A DNA stretch of 45,586 nucleotides from Chlorobiaceae bacterium. Lineage in GTDB: Bacteria; Bacteroidota; Chlorobiia; Chlorobiales; Chlorobiaceae. The first letter of the stretch is position 1, and every line of letters begins with the position of its first letter. The position numbers were made by a program, and so were the translations under genes. The stretch covers positions 1 to 45,586 of the forward strand of contig JAFGER010000026.1 of NCBI GenBank assembly GCA_016931495.1, read 5' to 3'. Under the pieces are notes generated by a model, which had not been told where the DNA came from, did no database searches, and was given only the letters and a program-made list of their open reading frames with translations. This document shows, in pieces, positions 38,220 through 45,586 of the stretch.

Positions 38220-39128
38220 ATGAACAGAGACGAGAGAGAGGCAGGCAAAAGCATCGGTTTGGCGTGGGCGGCAAGTCTTGTGGCCACGGCGCTCATCACG
38301 CTGCTCGCGTCGTTCTGGCTCCATAGCGCCTCGTTCATGAGCGCTGGCAACGCGTCGATGGAAAAGCAAGCGCTCCTGGCCGATATGCGGGTGAACCTGA
38401 TGCGCTCGGTCGAGAAGGAGAAAAGCGCCGTGCTGGCGACAACTGACGAGGATTCGCGCACCTATGCCGAACAGTCGAAAACCTCAGCCAAGGAGGTGGA
38501 CCGCGATTTGAAAACGCTCGAAGCGATGGTTGCCGACAGCGGTTCGGAGAAGGAAAAAGAGCTGGTCGCCAAATTGAGCGAGTCATGGAAAACCGTCACC
38601 AGCATCGACGCGGGACTGCTTGAAGCGGCCACGGAAAACACCAATACCAAGGCGCTCGATCTTTCCGCCACGATGGGAGACGAGCTGGTGCGCAAAATCG
38701 ATGGGAATCTCGAAAAACTGACCGAGCGGGTCAAACCGGAGTGGCGAAAAGCGCAGATGGACAAAATCGCCGAAAGCGCCAAGCTGGCTATCCGAAACCT
38801 CGTGATTCTTCAGACGCGCCACGTGAACGCCGCCGATGAAGCGGCAAAAAAGAGCATCGAAGCGTCGATGCAGGCTGAACAGAAAAGCATCGATACGGCA
38901 CTCGCAACGCTCGACAAAATGACCGGCAAGAAGAGCCGCCCCTACATCCGGGAAGCCAAAACCGAGTTCAGCGAGTTCATGCGCCTGAACGCCGAAATCG
39001 TGCGACTTTCGACGCTCGACACCAACCACAAGAGCACAAACATCTCGCTCGGCGAGAAGCGCAAAGCCGAAGCCGAGTGCGACCGCACGCTCGAAGCGTT
39101 GCAAAAGCTCGCCGCAAAAAAACCATAA
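38220..39128 (+). CDS. Membrane-anchored 4HB_MCP-like sensory helical-bundle protein
   Basis: MNRDEREAGKSIGLAWAASLVATALITLLASFWL TM helix then long helical region (ADMRVNLMRSVEKEKSAVLAT...); no MCP signalling domain in the ORF. Confidence 0.7.
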   Translation: MNRDEREAGKSIGLAWAASLVATALITLLASFWLHSASFMSAGNASMEKQALLADMRVNLMRSVEKEKSAVLATTDEDSRTYAEQSKTSAKEVDRDLKTLEAMVADSGSEKEKELVAKLSESWKTVTSIDAGLLEAATENTNTKALDLSATMGDELVRKIDGNLEKLTERVKPEWRKAQMDKIAESAKLAIRNLVILQTRHVNAADEAAKKSIEASMQAEQKSIDTALATLDKMTGKKSRPYIREAKTEFSEFMRLNAEIVRLSTLDTNHKSTNISLGEKRKAEAECDRTLEALQKLAAKKP

Positions 39129-39181
39129 AAGCATTCGCCTCCGGAAGTTGTCCACAACGTCCACCGTAACGCCCCTGAACC

Positions 39182-41383
39182 ATGCAAACACCCGCCGACT
39201 CCCACGAAGAGCGCCTCTCTGGCTCGGTCGAGCGGGTGACGTTTCACAGCGAGGAGTCGGGCTTCACGGTGCTGCGCCTGAAGGTGGCCGGGCAGCGTGA
39301 TTCGGTGGCGGTGGTGGGCTTTGCCTCTTCGCCTGCGCCCGGTCAGTTCATGGAGTGCGTCGGCGAGTGGCAGAACGACCGCACGCACGGCGTGCAGTTC
39401 AAGGCCTCCAAAATCACCCCGGTGCAGCCCACCACGCTTGAAGGCAAGGAGCGCTACCTCGCGTCGGGCCAGGTGAAGGGACTCGGCAACTATTACGCGA
39501 AAAAGCTGATCGAGCACTTCGGCTACGATGTCTTCGAGGTGATCGAGAACGAGCCGGAGCGGCTGCTTGAAATCCCCGGAATCGGGCGCAAGCGGCTCGA
39601 CATGGTCATCGAATCGTGGGCCGAGCAGAAGGCGGTGCGCGACATCATGCTTTTTCTGCAATCGCACGGCGTTGGCGCGGCGCGGGCCTGGAAGATTTAC
39701 CGCCGCTACCGCGAGCGCGCCATCGCGACGATCACTGAAAATCCGTACCGGCTTTCGCTCGACATCGAGGGTATCGGCTTCCAGACCGCCGACGCCATCG
39801 CCACGAGCCTCGGCGTGGCGAAAAATTCGGTGCTGCGGGCCGAGGCGGGCATCAGCCACGTGCTCGGCGAGCTGTCGCAGAGCGGCCACTGCGCTGTGCC
39901 GGAGGAGACGCTGATCGACGAGGCGTCGCGTCTGCTCGGCATCGACCGCCCGCTCATCGCTGAGGCGGTGACGAACGAAAAGCTGACGCGCCGCATCGTG
40001 GGCGAAACGATCGACGACGTGCCGTGCATCTTCCTCGAATCGCTGCACCGCGCCGAAACGGGCGTCGCATCCGGCCTGCGCCGCCTCTTGCGCGGCCCGT
40101 TGCCGTGGGATGCGCTCGACCCGCACGACGCACTGCCGTGGATCGAACAGGAGACCGGCCTCGAACTCTCGCCGTCGCAGCGTAGCGCGGTGACGCTCGT
40201 GCTGTCGAGCAAGGTCTCGATCATCACCGGCGGGCCGGGCGTTGGCAAGACGACGATTTTGCGCGCGATTCTCTCTGTGCTCCAGCGCGAAGAGGTCTCC
40301 GTGGCGCTCTGCGCTCCGACCGGACGCGCGGCCAAGCGGCTCACCGAATCGACCGGCATCGAGGCCAAGACGATCCATCGCCTGCTCGAATTCGACCCGC
40401 AGGCGTTCGACTTCAAACGCGGGCGTGGCAACCCGCTCGACGCCTCGTTCGTGGTGGTTGACGAAACCTCGATGGTTGATGTGGTGCTGATGCAGAAGCT
40501 GGTGGCGGCGATTCCAGACCGCGCGGCGGTGGTCTTCGTCGGCGACGTCGATCAGCTCCCCTCGGTCGGCCCCGGCGCGGTGCTCGCCGACATGATCTCG
40601 TCGGAGGCGATCCCGACCGTTCGCCTCACCGAAATCTTCCGGCAGGCTGCCGAGTCGATGATCGTCGTCAACGCGCACCGCATCAACCAGGGAGAAATGC
40701 CGCTGACCGCCGAGGGCGAGGAGCTGTCGGATTTCTACGTGGTGAAAGCGACTTCGCCGGAGGACATTCACGACAAGGTGATGCAGCTCGTCACGGAGCG
40801 CATCCCGAAGCGCTTCGGCCTCGACCCGGTGCGGGACGTGCAGGTGCTCACGCCGATGAACAAGGGTGGCGTCGGCGTTCACGCGCTGAACGCGGAGCTT
40901 CAGGCGAAGCTCAACCCCGCCTCGGAGCCAAAAGTGACGCGCTTCGGCACCACCTTCGCGCCGCGCGATAAGGTGCTCCAGACGGTCAACAACTACGACA
41001 AGGAGGTCTTCAACGGCGACATCGGCCTGGTCGAGCGGATCGACGACGACGCCGAAACGCTGACAGCGCTCTTCGACCACCACCGCGTCGAGTACGACTT
41101 CAGCGACCTCGACGAACTCTCGCTCGCCTACGCCACGAGCATCCACAAAAGTCAGGGTTCCGAATACCCGGCGGTCGTCATTCCGCTCGCCATGCAGCAC
41201 TTCACGCTGCTCGAACGCAACCTCATCTACACTGCGGTCACGCGCGGACGCAAGCTCGTGGTGATCGTGGCGGAGCCGAAAGCGCTCGCGCTCGCCATCC
41301 GCAACTGCAAGTCAAAGCGCCGCCTGACCGGCCTCGCGCAGCGGCTCAGAGCGTCCGGCAAACAAAGCTGGCAAAATTTGTAA
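39182..41383 (+). CDS. recD2: RecD2-like ATP-dependent DNA helicase
   Basis: 733-aa ORF; HhH region (IPGIGRKRLDMV), Walker A TGGPGVGKTTILRAIL, VVDETSMVDVVLMQKL, SIHKSQGSEYPAVVIPL. Confidence 0.95.
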   Translation: MQTPADSHEERLSGSVERVTFHSEESGFTVLRLKVAGQRDSVAVVGFASSPAPGQFMECVGEWQNDRTHGVQFKASKITPVQPTTLEGKERYLASGQVKGLGNYYAKKLIEHFGYDVFEVIENEPERLLEIPGIGRKRLDMVIESWAEQKAVRDIMLFLQSHGVGAARAWKIYRRYRERAIATITENPYRLSLDIEGIGFQTADAIATSLGVAKNSVLRAEAGISHVLGELSQSGHCAVPEETLIDEASRLLGIDRPLIAEAVTNEKLTRRIVGETIDDVPCIFLESLHRAETGVASGLRRLLRGPLPWDALDPHDALPWIEQETGLELSPSQRSAVTLVLSSKVSIITGGPGVGKTTILRAILSVLQREEVSVALCAPTGRAAKRLTESTGIEAKTIHRLLEFDPQAFDFKRGRGNPLDASFVVVDETSMVDVVLMQKLVAAIPDRAAVVFVGDVDQLPSVGPGAVLADMISSEAIPTVRLTEIFRQAAESMIVVNAHRINQGEMPLTAEGEELSDFYVVKATSPEDIHDKVMQLVTERIPKRFGLDPVRDVQVLTPMNKGGVGVHALNAELQAKLNPASEPKVTRFGTTFAPRDKVLQTVNNYDKEVFNGDIGLVERIDDDAETLTALFDHHRVEYDFSDLDELSLAYATSIHKSQGSEYPAVVIPLAMQHFTLLERNLIYTAVTRGRKLVVIVAEPKALALAIRNCKSKRRLTGLAQRLRASGKQSWQNL

Positions 41384-42053
41384 GCACCCTTCCGGCAAAG
41401 GGCGTCTCGCCCGGAACGCCGGTTTCGCTCTTCGACGATACGGAACCGGCGCTTCCCGCTTGCAGATAGGCGGCCATGATCTCGCGCGTGTATTCCGGAT
41501 GGAACTGCACGCCCCACGCCGACTCGCCCACCCGGAAGGCGTGATGCGATTCGAAGCCGTTGAAAGCGAGATGGACAGCGCCCTCCGGCAGTTGCAACAC
41601 GCTCTGCGCATGAGTCGCGTGCGCTACGAACCGCGCCGGAATGCCCTCGAAGAGCGCGTCGCGCTCGCCTTCGGGCGTCAGCTCGATGGAGACCGTGCCC
41701 GCCTCCCGCCCGCGCGGATGGTAGCCGACCTCGCCACCGGCGGCGCGACCGAGAAGCTGGTGGCCGTAGCAGATGCCGAGGAAGGGCACACAGGCGGCGA
41801 TCAGCTCCATGATCCACCGCTCGATGGCGACGCTCCACGGCAGATTGTCGGTCACCATCGCGTGCGAGCCGGTGACGACCGCCCCGGCGCACAGCTCCGG
41901 CGCGGGCAGCGCCTCGCCCGCCTCGGCGTTCACCACCGCGACCGGGCAAGCCACGTCGCCCAGCCCGCGCCGCACCCACTCCTCGAAATCCCCCAGCCGC
42001 TCCACCTCGGTGGCGAAAGTGCTCCCGGCCTTGATGATATAAAGACTTTTCAT
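41346..42053 (-). CDS. Class I glutamine amidotransferase-like protein
   Basis: VPFLGICYGHQLLGRAAGGEVGYHPRG and WGVQFHPEYTREIM motifs; 38-bp 3' overlap with convergent recD2. Confidence 0.9.
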   Translation of the reverse strand: MKSLYIIKAGSTFATEVERLGDFEEWVRRGLGDVACPVAVVNAEAGEALPAPELCAGAVVTGSHAMVTDNLPWSVAIERWIMELIAACVPFLGICYGHQLLGRAAGGEVGYHPRGREAGTVSIELTPEGERDALFEGIPARFVAHATHAQSVLQLPEGAVHLAFNGFESHHAFRVGESAWGVQFHPEYTREIMAAYLQAGSAGSVSSKSETGVPGETPFAGRVLTNFASFVCRTL

Positions 42054-42202
42054 AAACGATGCTGTCAGCTGATCAAAATTGCTGCCGCAAAGCTATCATC
42101 TTTGACCGGATGAAACAATCGCGCCGCGCCGGTTATGGCTCCTTTTTTTCGTATATTGGCCGCAAATCAACAGCGGGCTGGCGTCGCCCGACCAGTCAAA
42201 GG

Positions 42203-42781
42203 ATGAAACACCACTCACTCATATTTCTGACCGGCTTCAGCGGTTCCGGTAAATCGACCATCGGCCCGCTGGTGGCCAATTCGCTCGGTTTCGATTTTAT
42301 CGATCTCGATCGCGAAATCGAAACCGCCGCTGGCAAGAGCATCAACCGCATCTTCGCCGAAGATGGCGAGACCGCATTTCGCGAGCTTGAACTCCGCACG
42401 CTCGAACGCATCGGCAGTCAGGAGAATCTGCTGGTTTCTCTCGGCGGCGGCGTGCTTGAAAATGACCGCTGCTTCGAGCTGATCCGCCAGACCGGCACGC
42501 TGATCTACATGAAATCGAGCCCGGAAATCCTCTCGCTCAGGCTTCAGCACAAGACCGACCGGCCCCTCCTGAAAGGCCCGGGCGGTGAAAAACTCTCAAA
42601 AGAAGAGATCCAGCAGCGGATCGCGGAGATTCTCGAAAAACGCGAGCCCCGCTACCTGAAAGCCGATCTGGTGATCGTGACCGACTCAAAGAAAATCGGG
42701 GCCACGGTCGAGGAGATGACAAGAAAAATCGAGAGGCACATCCGCCGAGCCTTGAGGAACAGCAACCAATTGAAAAAATAA
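42203..42781 (+). CDS. aroK: Shikimate kinase
   Basis: MKHHSLIFLTGFSGSGKSTIGPLVANSLGFDFIDLDREIE...FRELELRTLERI...VSLGGGVL. Confidence 0.95.
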   Translation: MKHHSLIFLTGFSGSGKSTIGPLVANSLGFDFIDLDREIETAAGKSINRIFAEDGETAFRELELRTLERIGSQENLLVSLGGGVLENDRCFELIRQTGTLIYMKSSPEILSLRLQHKTDRPLLKGPGGEKLSKEEIQQRIAEILEKREPRYLKADLVIVTDSKKIGATVEEMTRKIERHIRRALRNSNQLKK

Positions 42782-42783
42782 GC

Positions 42784-43887
42784 ATGGAAAGTCCGGCCAG
42801 CCATATCATCGTCAGAACCCCGGTCATCGAGTCAATCGGAGAGCTGTATGCGGCTCGCGGACTCGGCAAAAAAACCGTGCTGCTTTTCGACGAGAACACC
42901 CGCAAGCTCTTCGGTGACGCAATCATCGCCTCGATGCATCGCCAGGGCTTCCGCACGGTCGAGCTGGTCGTGCCCGCGCGCGAGACCTCCAAAAGCGTCA
43001 CGACGGCGTGGAAACTCTACGGACAGATGATCGAAGCGGACGTTGACCGGAGCTGGAACCTGCTTTGCGCGGGCGGCGGCGTGGTGGGCGACCTCGGCGG
43101 CTACATCGCGGCGAGCTACTACCGCGGCATTCCGGTGGTGCAGTTGCCGACGACCCTGCTCGCCATGACCGACAGCTCCATTGGCGGCAAGGTGGCCATC
43201 AACCACCCGCTCGGCAAGAACCTCATCGGCTACTTCCACATGCCCGCGCTGGTGCTGATCGATCCGGCCTGGCTCCGGACGCTGCCTTCGCGCGAGATTT
43301 TCGGCGGCATGGCCGAGGTGGTCAAGTACGGCTTCATCGCCGACCGCGAGTTCTTCGACCTGCTCGCCGGGCACTGGAGCGAGGTGGTGCGCCTCGAAGA
43401 GCCGTGGCTCTCCAAGGCAGTCAGCCGCAGCGCCTTCATCAAGGCCGACGTTGTGGAAAAAGATTTCCGCGAAACCACCGGCCTGCGGGCGACGCTGAAC
43501 TTCGGCCACACCTTCGCGCACGGCCTCGAAAAGATGGCCGAGTATCGCAACCTCCGCCACGGCGAGGCGGTCACCATCGGCATGGTCTGCGCACTCTTCC
43601 TCTCGCACCGGCTGGGATTTCTCGCCGAAACGGAGCTGCGCGAAGGCCTCGCGCTGCTCGCCCGCTTCCGTTTTCCGCGCGGCCTCGTCCGGAAACGCTT
43701 CCTCTCGCTCGACCGCGACGAGCTGTTCGGCGCCATGCACTCCGACAAAAAGAAGATCGACAAGCAGCTCCGCTTCGTGCTCCTCGACCGCATCGGCCAC
43801 GCATTCCTGCACGACAAGGACATCCCGAAAACCGACGTGCTTCAGGCGATTGACGATGCGATGGGGTGGTTTGAGGAGAAGCGGTAA
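42784..43887 (+). CDS. aroB: 3-dehydroquinate synthase
   Basis: 367-aa ORF; GGGVVGDLGGYIAASYYRGIPVVQLPTTLLAMTDSSIGGKVAINHPLGKNLIG, LNFGHTFAHGLE. Confidence 0.97.
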   Translation: MESPASHIIVRTPVIESIGELYAARGLGKKTVLLFDENTRKLFGDAIIASMHRQGFRTVELVVPARETSKSVTTAWKLYGQMIEADVDRSWNLLCAGGGVVGDLGGYIAASYYRGIPVVQLPTTLLAMTDSSIGGKVAINHPLGKNLIGYFHMPALVLIDPAWLRTLPSREIFGGMAEVVKYGFIADREFFDLLAGHWSEVVRLEEPWLSKAVSRSAFIKADVVEKDFRETTGLRATLNFGHTFAHGLEKMAEYRNLRHGEAVTIGMVCALFLSHRLGFLAETELREGLALLARFRFPRGLVRKRFLSLDRDELFGAMHSDKKKIDKQLRFVLLDRIGHAFLHDKDIPKTDVLQAIDDAMGWFEEKR

Positions 43888-43910
43888 GCCGCGAACACAT
43901 CTTGCATTCA

Positions 43911-44040
43911 GCAGGGTTTTAACCCTGCGGACATTCGATCTTACATTCTTTTCTGTTGCCCCGGCTTTCAAGCCGGGGTGAGCAGAGAATCGGTAAGCCT
44001 CAAGGTTGAGGCTCCGTAGGGGCGGGTTTCACGCCCGCCC
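43911..44040. repeat. Run of four consecutive palindromes in the aroB-coaX intergenic region
   Basis: GCAGGGTTTTAACCCTGC (43911-43928); CCCCGGCTTTCAAGCCGGGG (43959-43978); GCCTCAAGGTTGAGGC (43997-44012); GGGCGGGTTTCACGCCCGCCC (44020-44040). Confidence 0.85.
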
Positions 44041-44051
44041 TTGCGGAATTG

Positions 44052-44105
44052 GACGAATCTGACAGATTGTACAGATCTGACGGATCGGTCCAATCTGTCG
44101 GATTT
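44052..44105. repeat. 9-bp period degenerate tandem repeat (locus C, 6 units)
   Basis: gacgaatct gacagattg tacagatct gacggatcg gtccaatct gtcggattt. Confidence 0.85.
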
Positions 44106-44118
44106 CGAGGAAATCAAT

Positions 44119-44928
44119 TCACCGCATATTCATCCGCAGCAGCAAATCTGCGCCGCGCAGGACGGCGAGTTCGTCGATAACGCTGACCTCGCCAAGTTCG
44201 GGGGCGATGAGCCGGCTGTTGCCGCCGGTGAGGAGCACTTCGGGTGCGGGCTGGCCGGTCTCGCTCACAAGCTCCGCGCCGATGGCGTCGATCAGCCCCG
44301 CAATCTGCCTGACCGCTCCCCAGAAAATGCCGCTTCTGATGCACTCCTCCGTCGAGCGGCCAAGCAGGCTCCCCGGCCTGTCGATACGCACCTGCGGAAG
44401 CTGCGCGGTTCTCGAATGGAGCGCCCCGGCCATCATGTCGATGCCTGGCATGATGAGCCCGCCGCGATACGCGCCTGACGCGTCGAGCACGTCGAAGGTT
44501 ATCGCCGTACCAATATCGACGGCGATAACCGGTTTTTTTTCAAAGAGATGACAGCCCCATGCGCACAGGGCGATCCGATCCGCGCCGAAGGTGTGCGGGG
44601 TTGCATAGTCGAGCCGGAATGGCAGACGAAGCGAGGCGGCGATGGTCACGGCGGCCACGGAAAAGAGCGAGCCGATGAGAAACGAGCAGGTGGTGGCAAG
44701 CGCCGGTACGACGCTGCACACCGCAACCGATTCCGGCGCGCCATGCCGGTGGGCCAGCGAAGCGAACAGACCGGCCATCGCGTCTGTTTCGCCGAACAGC
44801 GCGCTCGGCATCGACTCGACCGACGGTTCGCTGTCGCCGGTAAAAACCGCCAGCGTCGTGGTCGTATTGCCGATGTCAATGACCAGCCGCACCACTCCTG
44901 CGGGCGACTCGCTCCGGAAACTCTGCAT
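44119..44928 (-). CDS. coaX: Type III pantothenate kinase
   Basis: 269-aa ORF; VIDIGNTTTTLAVF, FGADRIALCAWG, VIAVDIGTAITFDVLDASGAYRGGLIMPGIDMM. Confidence 0.95.
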   Translation of the reverse strand: MQSFRSESPAGVVRLVIDIGNTTTTLAVFTGDSEPSVESMPSALFGETDAMAGLFASLAHRHGAPESVAVCSVVPALATTCSFLIGSLFSVAAVTIAASLRLPFRLDYATPHTFGADRIALCAWGCHLFEKKPVIAVDIGTAITFDVLDASGAYRGGLIMPGIDMMAGALHSRTAQLPQVRIDRPGSLLGRSTEECIRSGIFWGAVRQIAGLIDAIGAELVSETGQPAPEVLLTGGNSRLIAPELGEVSVIDELAVLRGADLLLRMNMR

Positions 44929-44952
44929 GGTAACCTCTCGGAGAAAGGAGCT

Positions 44953-45468
44953 TTACGGCCTCTTGACCGTCACACCGCTGCGCTTCGACAGCTCGGAGAA
45001 CATCCTGCCGGCATCCGGCAGACCGTGCTTGCCGTCGGTCACGGTAATCGAATCGCGCAGACCGGCGTTGTTGGCCACAATGAAGACCCGGGGCGGAGGA
45101 TTGTAGGTGATCTGCTCCTGATAGATCGACACGATGTCCTTGTAGAGGAACATCTTCTTTTCCCCCTTGCGGGTGGTGTACTCGATGCGGTCGGCTGACA
45201 GCGTCACCGAATCGCCGTCGCGGCCATGCTCGGCGCTGAAGCGGGTATTGTAATACTGCGGAACACCAAGCGCGATGGTGGTGGTGAGGATCATCAGGAT
45301 CGTTTTCCAGAGACATCCGAAATCAACACCGTAGGTGAACTTGCCATAACGGTAAAAAATCGCCCATCCACCGGCGAGAAAAAGCATGGCGAGAGTCCAG
45401 GTGACGTAATAGTAGCTGTCGAGCCACCAGCCGGGAAACGTCATCGGATACTGGAAAAGATCGGTCAT
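44953..45468 (-). CDS. Uncharacterised membrane protein
   Basis: 171-aa ORF with two N-terminal TM segments and a soluble C-terminal domain. Confidence 0.7.
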   Translation of the reverse strand: MTDLFQYPMTFPGWWLDSYYYVTWTLAMLFLAGGWAIFYRYGKFTYGVDFGCLWKTILMILTTTIALGVPQYYNTRFSAEHGRDGDSVTLSADRIEYTTRKGEKKMFLYKDIVSIYQEQITYNPPPRVFIVANNAGLRDSITVTDGKHGLPDAGRMFSELSKRSGVTVKRP

Positions 45469-45496
45469 GAGCGAACTCGCTGAAGTTTCGTATTAT

Positions 45497-45586
45497 GGAC
45501 ACCTCTAAAAACTTATTGCGCGTCACGATTGCTGCGTTGGGTGGTGCTCGAAATCCTCACGTACTCCGTGTACGCTCCGGTTTCTG
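45497..45586 (-). repeat. Partial copy of MITE-like element (right end, runs off the window)
   Basis: Reverse complement matches 12827-12916 with few differences; starts GGACACCTCTAAAAACTTATTGCGCGTCACG. Confidence 0.85.

Noticed and set aside
38942-41200. 752-aa minus-strand ORF antisense to recD2
   Set aside because: Shadow ORF with RH/RR/ER-rich composition; recD2 motifs are clear on the plus strand.

Overview
The window looks like a chromosomal segment from a green sulfur bacterium (Chlorobaculum/Chlorobium-like; inferred from a 1271-aa bchH and overall gene content). Most of it is ordinary housekeeping and biosynthesis: aspS, dnaX, a rubrerythrin/ferritin-like pair, a compact Moco cluster with fused genes (moaC-mogA, moeA, mobB-mobA, moaA, MOSC), three tandem serine tRNAs, guaB, bchH, recD2, aroK-aroB and coaX. 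Accessory signals that stand out: (1) a two-gene AAA/ABC-type ATPase + DUF4276/Toprim-like cassette sitting between the N- and C-terminal remnants of a type ISP-like restriction-modification gene (19.5-22.2 kb), my best candidate for an under-described defence system; (2) a split dnaX with an A10 slippery run joining the gamma frame to a stop-free tau tail; (3) a 142-bp MITE-like element with terminal inverted repeats and a TCTA duplication, plus partial copies; (4) short tandem repeats of fixed period, including a degenerate 9-bp GATC-centred repeat at four loci, three of them between convergent genes; (5) an AT-rich Abi-alpha-like membrane gene followed by an orphan antitoxin-like gene; (6) an uncharacterised three-gene set with a peptidoglycan-binding-domain protein. 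All family assignments come from reading translated sequences by eye; no database search was run.
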